Both the position numbers and the translations under genes were made by a program. Below are positions 1-5,972 of a stretch of 5,977 bases of DNA, piece by piece. Source of the stretch: CAYRVX01 sp964642165 (GTDB lineage Bacteria > Planctomycetota > Phycisphaerae > SM23-33); NCBI GenBank assembly GCA_964642165.1, contig CAZXOC010000376.1, positions 1-5,977 on the forward strand. The letters are read 5' to 3'. Within the stretch, counting starts at the first letter, position 1; every line of letters starts with the position of its first letter. The notes under the pieces were generated by a model. The model worked only from the letters and a program-made list of their open reading frames with translations. It made no database searches and had not been told where the DNA came from.

Positions 1-2354
1 GCGCCGAGGCGGATGCTCTTGCCGGCCTGGGTCTCCAGCTTCACGACTTTGGCGCCACAGCGGACCTTGCAGGCGCCGGTGTGCGTTGGCCGGAGGGTCG
101 CCTCGACGAGCTTGCCGTCCTTCCAAGCGAGGTCGACCTCGAAGCCGCCGCGGGCGCGGAGGCCCCGGACGCTTCCGGCGGGCCAAACGTCGGGCAGGGC
201 CGGCAGCAGGTGGATCTCGCCGGGGCGCACGGAGTCCGGCGAGTGGGGGTGCGACTGGAGGAACATCTCGGCGATGCCGGAGCAGCCGCCGAAGTTGCCG
301 TCGATCTGGAACGGCGGGTGCAGGTCGAACAGGTTCGGCGCCGTCCGCCCGGGGGCCAGCAGCGCCGAGAGGATCTTGTAAGCGTGGTTGCCGTCGGCGA
401 AGCGGGCCCAGAGGTTCACCTTCCAGCCGAGGCTCCAGCCCGTTCCGCCGTCGCCGCGGAACTCGAGGCTCTTGCGGGCCGCGGCGCAGAGCTCCGGCGT
501 GCCGCGGGGCGAGATCTCCCAGCCGGGGTACACGCCCCACATGTGCGAGACGTGCCGGTGGTGGTTCCGCGGGCTGTCCTTGTCCTCCAGCCATTCCTGG
601 AGCTGCCCGTGCTGGCCGACCTGGTTCGGCGCGATCCGTTTGCGCATGTCGGTGAGCTTGGCGCGGAGGGGCTCGTCGACGTCGAGGACGCGTCCGGCCT
701 CGATGCACGCGGCAAAGAGGTGGCGGACGATCTGGTGGTCCATGGTCGGCCCCATGACCAGCCCGCCCTGCTCCGGCGAGTTGGACGGCCCCGAGACGAG
801 CCACTTCCGCTCTGGGTCCTCCACCAGGACGTCGACGAAGAACAGCGCCGCGCCCTTCAGGACGGGATAGGCGCGCTTCGCGAGGAACTCCCGGTCCATC
901 GTGAAGAGGTAGTGCTCCCAGAAGTGGGTGGCCAGCCAGGCCCCGCCGGTGAGCCAGATCCCGTGGTTGGAGTTGTTGATCGGGGCCGCGCCGCGCCACA
1001 GGTCCGTGTTGTGGTGCAGCACCCAGCCGCGGGCGTCGTAGTGGGCCCGGGCCACCTTCGCCCCCGTGGCGGCGACCCCGTCGATCAGCCCGAACAGGGG
1101 CTCGTGACACTCCGACAGGTTGCACACCTCCACCGGCCAGTAGTTCATCTCCGTGTTGATGTTGACCGTCCACTTGCTCTCCCAGGGCGGGCGGACGCGG
1201 TCGTTCCAGATGCCCTGGAGGTTGGCCGGCTGCGTGCCGGGGCGGCTGGAGGCGATCATCAGGTAGCGCCCGAACTGGAAGTACAGCTCGGCGAGCTGGG
1301 GGTCCTTGCCCTCCCGGAAGGCGGCGATGCGCCGGTCGGTCGGCACGTCGGGCGTGCCGGGCCCGACGTCCAGCGCCACGCGGCGGAAGAGCTTGCGATG
1401 GTCGGCAAGGTGGGCCTTGCGGACGGCGTCGTAGGCCTTGCCGGCGACGGCGGCGAGCGCCTTGTCGCAGCGGGCCTTCGGGTCGCCGCTGACGTCGCGG
1501 TAGCTGACGTGATTGGTGGCCGCGACGAGCTTGAGCGTCGCCGCGTCGGCGCCGGCGACCTCGATGCCGTCCGCCGTCGCCTTGACCCGCCCGCCGTCCG
1601 CCTCGACGAGCAGCCGCGCCTCGAACGTCATGGCGTTGCGGATGCCCGGCCGCCCGGCGGGGTGGCCCTCGGGCTTGATCCGCCCGCGCAGGGCGAGCCG
1701 GCCCTTGCCGACCGGCGCGGCGGCGGGCACGTCCGGCTGCGGCGTGGTGAGCTTTGCGGTGAAGCTCACGGCGCCCTTCTTGTCGGCCGTGACGCGTACC
1801 ACGATGGCCCCGTCGGGCGCGCTGGCGAGCACCTCGCGGCGGAACGTCACGCCGCCGACCTTGTACCGCACGCTCGCGACGGCGGCGTCGAGGTCCAGCT
1901 CCCGCCGGTAGCCGTCGGGCTTGTCGTGCCCCTCGAAGTGCAGCAGCAGGTCGCCGAAGGGCTGGTAGGCCATCTGCCGCAGCGGGACGCTCATGAAGTG
2001 CTCCATGCCGAGCCGGTGCGCCTCGCGCTGCTTACCCTCTCGCAGCAGCTTGCGGAGGACGGGCAGGTGCTTCGCGGCTCCCGGGTGGCTGTAGTCGTGC
2101 GGGGCGCCCGACCAGAGCGTGTCCTCGTTGAATTGGATGCGCTCCTCGGCCGCGCCGCCGAAGACCATCGCCCCCAGCCGCCCGTTGCCGACGGCCAGGG
2201 CCTCCGTCCACTTCTTCGCCGGCTGGAGGTACCACAAGGTCAGGGGGCGCGCGGGCGGCTCGCCGCGCGCCTGGCCGGCCGCCAGCAGCACGGCGACACC
2301 GCACGCCGCCGCCAGGAACCACTCGACACGAACTGCACAGCTCTGGTCGGACAT
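1..2354 (-). CDS. GH95 family glycoside hydrolase (alpha-L-fucosidase / alpha-L-galactosidase type), secreted, 3' end outside window
   Basis: Reading the minus strand from the ATG at 2354 gives 784 uninterrupted codons to the window edge; only the last part of the C-terminal domain should be missing, since GH95 enzymes usually run to about 780-830 residues. Residues 1-31 look like a Sec signal peptide (hydrophobic core FLAAACGVAVLLAAG), so the enzyme should leave the cytoplasm. Approximate domains: N-terminal beta-sandwich 38-280, helical linker to 330, (alpha/alpha)6 barrel 330-690, then C-terminal beta domain. Family hallmarks are NINTEMNYWP (398-407), SNSPEQ (524-529), HHRHVSHMWGVYPG (598-611) and HPPFQIDGNFGG (679-690). 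By comparison with Bifidobacterium AfcA, E528 is the general acid and D685 the base, assisted by N398 and N400; all are present. T396 sits where AfcA has a histidine. The start is fixed by AAGGAG (2361-2366), six bases upstream. Family confidence is high; substrate (terminal L-fucose or L-galactose) is open. Confidence 0.95.
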   Translation of the reverse strand, partial: MSDQSCAVRVEWFLAAACGVAVLLAAGQARGEPPARPLTLWYLQPAKKWTEALAVGNGRLGAMVFGGAAEERIQFNEDTLWSGAPHDYSHPGAAKHLPVLRKLLREGKQREAHRLGMEHFMSVPLRQMAYQPFGDLLLHFEGHDKPDGYRRELDLDAAVASVRYKVGGVTFRREVLASAPDGAIVVRVTADKKGAVSFTAKLTTPQPDVPAAAPVGKGRLALRGRIKPEGHPAGRPGIRNAMTFEARLLVEADGGRVKATADGIEVAGADAATLKLVAATNHVSYRDVSGDPKARCDKALAAVAGKAYDAVRKAHLADHRKLFRRVALDVGPGTPDVPTDRRIAAFREGKDPQLAELYFQFGRYLMIASSRPGTQPANLQGIWNDRVRPPWESKWTVNINTEMNYWPVEVCNLSECHEPLFGLIDGVAATGAKVARAHYDARGWVLHHNTDLWRGAAPINNSNHGIWLTGGAWLATHFWEHYLFTMDREFLAKRAYPVLKGAALFFVDVLVEDPERKWLVSGPSNSPEQGGLVMGPTMDHQIVRHLFAACIEAGRVLDVDEPLRAKLTDMRKRIAPNQVGQHGQLQEWLEDKDSPRNHHRHVSHMWGVYPGWEISPRGTPELCAAARKSLEFRGDGGTGWSLGWKVNLWARFADGNHAYKILSALLAPGRTAPNLFDLHPPFQIDGNFGGCSGIAEMFLQSHPHSPDSVRPGEIHLLPALPDVWPAGSVRGLRARGGFEVDLAWKDGKLVEATLRPTHTGACKVRCGAKVVKLETQAGKSIRLG

Positions 2355-2380
2355 CGCGTTCTCCTTCGCTGTAGGGACGA

Positions 2381-2395
2381 CCGGCATTATACCGG
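2381..2395 (-). promoter_or_regulatory. Putative -10 box inside a near-palindrome, upstream of the GH95 gene
   Basis: On the minus strand a perfect TATAAT (2386-2391) lies 31 bases before the GH95 ATG. A start site near 2379 would leave a leader of about 25 bases containing the AAGGAG site. No good -35 hexamer is seen: the hexamer 17 bases upstream is CTCCCA. The box is embedded in CCGGTATAATGCCGG, a 15-bp near-palindrome with one mismatched pair, which could be a regulator site. It is the only AT-rich spot in this intergenic region. Promoter role is inferred from position and sequence only. Confidence 0.55.
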
Positions 2396-2452
2396 CTCGG
2401 CGCCTTGATGGGAGAGGGCCGGTGCCGTACCGTCTGGCGGGCAGGATGGATC

Positions 2453-2479
2453 CCCCGGCCACGCCGGGCCGGGCCGGGG
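2453..2479 (+). promoter_or_regulatory. GC-rich inverted repeat in the leader of the acetyltransferase gene
   Basis: CCCCGGCC (2453-2460) and GGCCGGGG (2472-2479) form a perfect 8-bp inverted repeat around 11 bases. An alternative shorter stem, CCCGGC/GCCGGG (2454-2459 with 2463-2468), has a 3-base loop. It lies 41-67 bases before the ATG at 2520. No clear sigma70-type promoter is seen on the plus strand between 2355 and 2510, so the transcription start is unknown. In such GC-rich DNA the structure may have no function. An 8-bp tandem pair, CGTTGGGC/CGTTGGGT, follows at 2480-2495. Confidence 0.2.
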
Positions 2480-2519
2480 CGTTGGGCCGTTGGGTCGACG
2501 TGTTCGCGGAGCTTGTGCG

Positions 2520-3383
2520 ATGAGCGTTTCCCTGGAGATGATCCAAGCGGGGCTGGCGAAGCTGGGCCTGAGCCGCGGCGACGTCGTGCTCGTGCACAGC
2601 GACCTGCGCACGCTGGGCAGGGCGCGGGAGCTGGTGAAGCTGCCGAACTGCGGCGCGGACCTCGTCATCGACGCGTTCCTCGGGACGGTCGGGCCCGAGG
2701 GGCTCGTGGTCTTCCCCACGTTCACCAAGGCCTTCGAGCCGGGCCAGCCCGGCCCCAGCGGCGACGTGTACGACCCGAAGGCCACGCGCAGCCGCGTCGG
2801 GAGCATCACCAACTTCTTCCTCCGGCGCCCGGACGTCGTCCGAAGCGCCCAGCCGACGCATCCCGTCGCCGCCATCGGCAGCCGCGCACGCGAGGTCTGC
2901 GACGCGCCGGCGGACCAGTCCACGTTCGACCGCCGCGGCCCGTGGGGCAAGATGTACGACTGGGACGGGCAGGTCTGCTGGTTCGGGACGGACAACCGCA
3001 CGAACACCACCGTCCACGCCGTGGAGGACTGGATGGACATGCCCTACATGGTGGACGCCTGGGCCCTGGTCGCCGGCCCGGACGGGGCGCCCGTGCGGAC
3101 GAAGGTGACCAAGTCGCCCGCCGGACCGCGCGACTTCTATCGAAGGGACTCCAAGGCCGCGAAGGTCCTGGAGCAGAGCGGCATCATCGCCGCCGCGCGG
3201 ATCGGCCGGGCGAACGTCAGCCTCATGAGGATTCGCGAGCTGCACCGCGTGCTCCGCGAGGCGATCCTCCGCGACCCCTGCCTGCTGCTGAAGGAGGACT
3301 CCCCGGGCGACGAGTGGACCCGCCAGGCCCGCGAGGCGACCATCCGGCACGTGCGAGCCCGCTTCGGCAGGCGGGGACGCTGA
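2520..3383 (+). CDS. AAC(3)-fold N-acetyltransferase (Antibiotic_NAT family), divergent, substrate unknown
   Basis: This 287-residue protein has the usual length and motif order of the aminoglycoside 3-N-acetyltransferase fold, which moves an acetyl group from acetyl-CoA to an amine. Visible motifs are VHSDLRTLG (25-33), GLVVFPTFT (61-69), RRPDVVRSAQPTHPVAAIG (102-120), GPWGKMYDWDG (140-150) and NTTVHAVED (162-170). The last holds H166 and E169, at the catalytic His position of characterised members such as FrbF. Some conserved positions differ: Q111 where most members have His (RS-x-HP), P115 where Ser is usual, and G140 where the SPxGKL motif has Ser. There is no signal peptide, so it is cytoplasmic. 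The ATG at 2520 is chosen over the in-frame TTG at 2490 because GGAG (2508-2511) lies 8 bases upstream. It is divergent from the GH95 gene and convergent with the next one. Many environmental homologues acylate sugars or small amines, so resistance should not be assumed. Confidence 0.9.
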   Translation: MSVSLEMIQAGLAKLGLSRGDVVLVHSDLRTLGRARELVKLPNCGADLVIDAFLGTVGPEGLVVFPTFTKAFEPGQPGPSGDVYDPKATRSRVGSITNFFLRRPDVVRSAQPTHPVAAIGSRAREVCDAPADQSTFDRRGPWGKMYDWDGQVCWFGTDNRTNTTVHAVEDWMDMPYMVDAWALVAGPDGAPVRTKVTKSPAGPRDFYRRDSKAAKVLEQSGIIAAARIGRANVSLMRIRELHRVLREAILRDPCLLLKEDSPGDEWTRQAREATIRHVRARFGRRGR

Positions 3384-3390
3384 GCCCGCC

Positions 3391-3411
3391 GGCCCGGCAT
3401 CGCGCCGGGTC
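3391..3411. terminator. GC hairpin between convergent genes, possible terminator
   Basis: GGCCCGGC (3391-3398) pairs with GCCGGGTC (3404-3411) around a 5-base loop, giving eight pairs with one G-T wobble in the plus-strand transcript. It lies 8 bases past the acetyltransferase stop and 12 bases past the stop of the opposing gene, the expected place for a shared terminator. No T-tract follows on either strand, so it does not meet the classical intrinsic-terminator pattern. Confidence 0.35.
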
Positions 3412-3422
3412 CACGTGCGCCG

Positions 3423-5705
3423 TCATCGCGCCGAGACGTCCTCAAAGGCCGATTCCGGGTCGGCGCACATGCGCGGCCGGGCGGCGAAGGTGTCCGGGCC
3501 GATCTCCCTGCCGGTCTGCCGCGTCACGAAGAGCTTGACGGCGGCGCAGTTCTTGTAGCCGCGCAGGGGCACGGCGAGGAACGTGCCGTCGAACCGCAGC
3601 GGCACCTCCCGCGGCTCGGCGTCGCCGGGGTATGTGACGGCGACCTTCGTCACGTCGCACCCGCGCCGCACGCGGAACAGCGCGTACGGCGTGCGCCCGT
3701 ACGTGATCTCGTCGTCGTCCGCGACGTGGTCGCAGCAGATCCCCGCGACGTACCCGTCGGGCACGGTGTACAGCTTGCCGCGCGAGCTCGCCGGGACGCG
3801 GAGGGGATCGGGCTCGAAGCAGAACACGCGCCGCCGGAACTGCTCGAACAGCGGGAGGTACCGCCGGTAGAGCGCGATGTTCTCCTCCGTCCGCGCCGCC
3901 AGCGTCGGCCAGGCGCCGTGCAGCACGCTCCGCCGGAGGTAGAAGTCCACGCCCTCCGTCGGGCGCGTGAACATGAAAAACAGCGGGCACGCGATCGACG
4001 CCCAGAAGAACTTGCCCTCGTAGACGTCGCCGTTGCCCTCCAGGAGCTGGCCGTCCACCCAGCGCATCGAGCGGATGCTCATCGGCTTGTTGGCGAACGA
4101 CGTGAGGTCCCGCGGGCGCAGGACCCCCTCCTTGATGAGCTGCTCGATGTCGTCGTACGAGCGGTTCATGCTGTAGCACGGCTTGCCGTGGACGACCGTG
4201 ACGCCGTCGTCGTGGGCGAAGTCGATCTCGTAGTGGCGGAAGCAGTCCAGGAAGAAGCCGCTGAGCATCGGGTATTCGTCGACGATCCGCCGGGCCGACT
4301 CGTAGCAGAACGGCCCGAAGCTCCACCGCGGATCGGCGTTCATGTTGTGGCACATGTACCAGCCACTGGGGATGGGCCGGCCGTCCTCGTCGCGGCTGAC
4401 GGCGTCGGGCCAGTCCCGCTCGACGCGCGGACGGTAGCCGTCGGTGTAGTTGAAGTACCAGTGGCAGGCGATGCCGGCGTCGGCAAGCGCCTTCAGGCGG
4501 CGCTTCACGTCGTCGCGCGTGTGGTAGAGCCCCGCCGGGTCGTCCAGCCCGAGGAAGGCGGCGATCTCCTCGTCCGTGTGCCCGGCGAGGAACTGCTCGA
4601 CCTCCCGCCCCGTGACGGGCGACGGCGCTTCCCACGCCTTCGGCGACGGCCCGCCCGTGCGCTGCCGCACCAGCTCGTGGTAGACGCGCTCCTTCGTGCC
4701 GATGCGCAGCCAGCGGTCCCGCCCGGCCTGGGCGTAGTCGCAGTAGTCCTGGAAGTGGCCGTGAACCTCCAGCGTCTTGAGCCCCATGGCCAGCAGGTCG
4801 TCGATCTCGTCGGCGCTGTCCACGCCGCCGCACAGGAAGCAGCCCTCCCGCTCGTGGATGGCGGGGTTGTACGGGTCGAAGTACTCGCGCCAGCGCCGGT
4901 AGACCTTGCCCAGCGCCGGCCGCCAGCCGCCCTCGTGGAACAGCAGCATCAGCTCCGTGCGCATCGGCCGGTCGCCCACCAGGCCGATGTAGTAGTTGAC
5001 GGCCTCCAGCATGGGCACGGCGCGCACGTCCTTGTGCATCGAGCCCCAGTTGAAGCACTTCTCGGCGTTGTTGAAGCAGAACTTGGCGGCCGGGACGTTC
5101 GCGTCGATGGGCTCGACCATCGAGTAGCCCGCGCCGAGTGCCCGGTGGTAGTGGCTGATCATCGGCAGGACGATCTCCTGCCGGCTGACGTAGGGCACCT
5201 GGCCGTACATGAACTCGAAGGGCGTCATGCCGTCGAAGGTGATCTCGCCGTGATCGCAGGGGGCCCAGACGTCCCAGCCGGCGATCAGCGGGAAGCGGAA
5301 GTACACGCGGAGCGACCGGTCGGGCACGTCGGGCGAGAGCTTGCGGGCCTCGACCCGCCAGCGCAGCCAGTCGCCCTCCAGGCGTATCGTCAGGTCCACG
5401 GCGAACGGCGCGCCGGCGTAGCGCCGCGTCAGGTGGATCCTGTTGCCCCGCTTCGACGCGCCCGAGACGGTGAAGTCCGTCCGCAGGTCGTCGTACCAGC
5501 GCTCGTCGTGCTCGTCGTAGATCCGCAGGGCGCCGACGTACCCCGGGATCCCGCCGCGAAGCTGCTGGAACAACTCCACGCCGGCGCCCTGGAAGAACAG
5601 CGACCGGATCAGCCCGGTCGCCTGCTCGACGTCGAGATGGACGGCCTGGCTCTCGAGGCGCCAGGTCGGCGTCTCGGCGAGGTCGGTCAGTTGTCCGACG
5701 ACCAT
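3423..5705 (-). CDS. Uncharacterised glycoside-hydrolase-like protein, three-domain, cytoplasmic
   Basis: This 760-residue protein is not one I can assign to a named family. Residues 1-265 are beta-rich with many aromatics and resemble the mutarotase-like sandwich that precedes many TIM-barrel hydrolases. Residues 285-640 read as a barrel: a CxxC at 289-292, TLEVHGHFQDYCDY (311-324), ACHWYFNYTDGYRPRVERDW (413-432), GWYMCHNMNADPRWSFG (448-464), GFFLDCFRHYEIDF (483-496), FANKPMSIRSMRWVDG (537-552) then LLEGNGD (554-560), and FFMFTRPTEGVDFYLRR (576-592). Residues 645-735 look like a closing beta-domain. D487, at the end of a hydrophobic strand, is the best nucleophile candidate; D551 or E556 could be the partner acid. 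The closest architectural analogues are GH36/GH31-type and DUF6259-like enzymes, but this is only resemblance. There is no signal peptide, and about 18 cysteines suit a reducing cytoplasm. The ATG at 5705 is chosen because AAAGGAG (5712-5718) lies six bases upstream; the frame stays open to an upstream GTG at 5903, but that part translates repeat DNA. Confidence 0.85.
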   Translation of the reverse strand: MVVGQLTDLAETPTWRLESQAVHLDVEQATGLIRSLFFQGAGVELFQQLRGGIPGYVGALRIYDEHDERWYDDLRTDFTVSGASKRGNRIHLTRRYAGAPFAVDLTIRLEGDWLRWRVEARKLSPDVPDRSLRVYFRFPLIAGWDVWAPCDHGEITFDGMTPFEFMYGQVPYVSRQEIVLPMISHYHRALGAGYSMVEPIDANVPAAKFCFNNAEKCFNWGSMHKDVRAVPMLEAVNYYIGLVGDRPMRTELMLLFHEGGWRPALGKVYRRWREYFDPYNPAIHEREGCFLCGGVDSADEIDDLLAMGLKTLEVHGHFQDYCDYAQAGRDRWLRIGTKERVYHELVRQRTGGPSPKAWEAPSPVTGREVEQFLAGHTDEEIAAFLGLDDPAGLYHTRDDVKRRLKALADAGIACHWYFNYTDGYRPRVERDWPDAVSRDEDGRPIPSGWYMCHNMNADPRWSFGPFCYESARRIVDEYPMLSGFFLDCFRHYEIDFAHDDGVTVVHGKPCYSMNRSYDDIEQLIKEGVLRPRDLTSFANKPMSIRSMRWVDGQLLEGNGDVYEGKFFWASIACPLFFMFTRPTEGVDFYLRRSVLHGAWPTLAARTEENIALYRRYLPLFEQFRRRVFCFEPDPLRVPASSRGKLYTVPDGYVAGICCDHVADDDEITYGRTPYALFRVRRGCDVTKVAVTYPGDAEPREVPLRFDGTFLAVPLRGYKNCAAVKLFVTRQTGREIGPDTFAARPRMCADPESAFEDVSAR

Positions 5706-5731
5706 GTCGCGCTCCTTTGGTGTCAGGGGGG

Positions 5732-5737
5732 ATTGTA
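5732..5737 (-). promoter_or_regulatory. Putative -10 box upstream of the hydrolase-like gene
   Basis: The minus strand reads TACAAT 26 bases before the ATG at 5705 and 13 bases before AAAGGAG, a layout close to that of the GH95 promoter. No recognisable -35 hexamer lies 16-18 bases upstream (CTTCCC at 5755-5760), and that position falls inside the second unit of a 14-bp tandem repeat. This suggests an activator-assisted promoter. Inferred from sequence only. Confidence 0.45.
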
Positions 5738-5740
5738 GCG

Positions 5741-5767
5741 GGGAAGACACGGCAGGGAAGACACGGC
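5741..5767. repeat. Two tandem copies of a 13-bp motif with 14-bp period
   Basis: GGGAAGACACGGC occurs exactly at 5741-5753 and again at 5755-5767, separated by one A. On the strand of the downstream gene this reads GCCGTGTCTTCCC twice, immediately upstream of and across the -35 position. It may be a paired activator site or the scar of a small duplication next to the larger repeat. Confidence 0.6.
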
Positions 5768-5780
5768 CGGCAAGCCGGCC
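5765..5780. repeat. Apical hairpin of repeat copy 1
   Basis: GGCCGGCAAGCCGGCC is a perfect inverted repeat, 7 bp per arm around AA; in RNA it would more likely close as a CAAG tetraloop on a 6-bp stem. Two of its pairs are exchanged for other Watson-Crick pairs in copy 2. Confidence 0.65.
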
Positions 5781-5830
5781 CGCTAAACAACGGACGAGGT
5801 CGAGGGCAGGACGCAGGTGGTTCGTTTGGC

Positions 5831-5855
5831 GGCGAGGAACTCGCCCGCGAGGGCG
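5831..5855. repeat. Two overlapping, mutually exclusive small hairpins in repeat copy 1
   Basis: GGCGAG-GAA-CTCGCC (5831-5845) is a 6-bp stem with a 3-base loop. CGCCC-GCGA-GGGCG (5842-5855) is a 5-bp stem capped by a GNRA-type loop on the plus strand. They share 5842-5845, so only one can form at a time. The same 25 bases recur exactly at 5948-5972. Confidence 0.5.
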
Positions 5856-5882
5856 CGGCGCGCCGAGGGATCCGTCTACGCC

Positions 5883-5896
5883 GTCCGCAAGCGGAC
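5883..5896. repeat. Apical hairpin of repeat copy 2
   Basis: GTCCGCAAGCGGAC is a perfect inverted repeat, 6 bp per arm around AA. Against copy 1 it keeps the same fold while changing one C-G pair to T-A (5884 with 5895) and one G-C pair to C-G (5886 with 5893). The seventh, outermost pair of copy 1 is lost here. Confidence 0.65.
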
Positions 5897-5947
5897 CCGC
5901 CAAACAACGGACGAGGTCCAGTGCAGGACGCAGGTGGTTCGTTTGGC

Positions 5948-5972
5948 GGCGAGGAACTCGCCCGCGAGGGCG
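5948..5972. repeat. Overlapping small hairpins of repeat copy 2
   Basis: This is an exact copy of the 5831-5855 segment, carrying the same two alternative stems (5948-5962 and 5959-5972). Full sequence identity here contrasts with the diverged but structure-preserving apical hairpin of the same repeat. Confidence 0.5.

Noticed and set aside
81..2408. A 775-codon open frame on the plus strand
   Set aside because: It lies antisense to the GH95 gene, in a codon register where G/C third positions suppress stops. Its product is repetitive Val/Arg/Ala/Gly-rich with no domain, and the minus strand carries clear GH95 motifs.
2520..3383. Calling the acetyltransferase an aminoglycoside-resistance gene
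   Set aside because: Family membership alone does not show this. Several family-conserved positions are changed, there is no mobile element nearby, and the neighbours are sugar-hydrolase genes.
3398..3433. Direct repeat CATCGCGCCG at 3398-3407 and 3424-3433
   Set aside because: Ten GC-rich bases repeated once near convergent gene ends are within what composition could give by chance, and no insertion or duplication signature accompanies them.
3726..5738. A 670-codon open frame on the plus strand
   Set aside because: It is antisense to the hydrolase-like gene and low in complexity (Val, Ala, Arg, Glu, His). It has no ribosome site or recognisable motif.
5706..5903. 66-residue N-terminal extension of the hydrolase-like protein from a GTG at 5903
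   Set aside because: It translates the 117-bp repeat and the promoter region, is Arg/Pro-rich, and bypasses the good AAAGGAG-ATG start at 5705.
3442..5907. An 821-codon open frame on the minus strand in another register
   Set aside because: The product is Arg/Ala/Pro/Gly-rich, typical of frame-shifted GC-rich DNA. The overlapping frame ending at 3423 has normal protein composition and a proper ribosome site.
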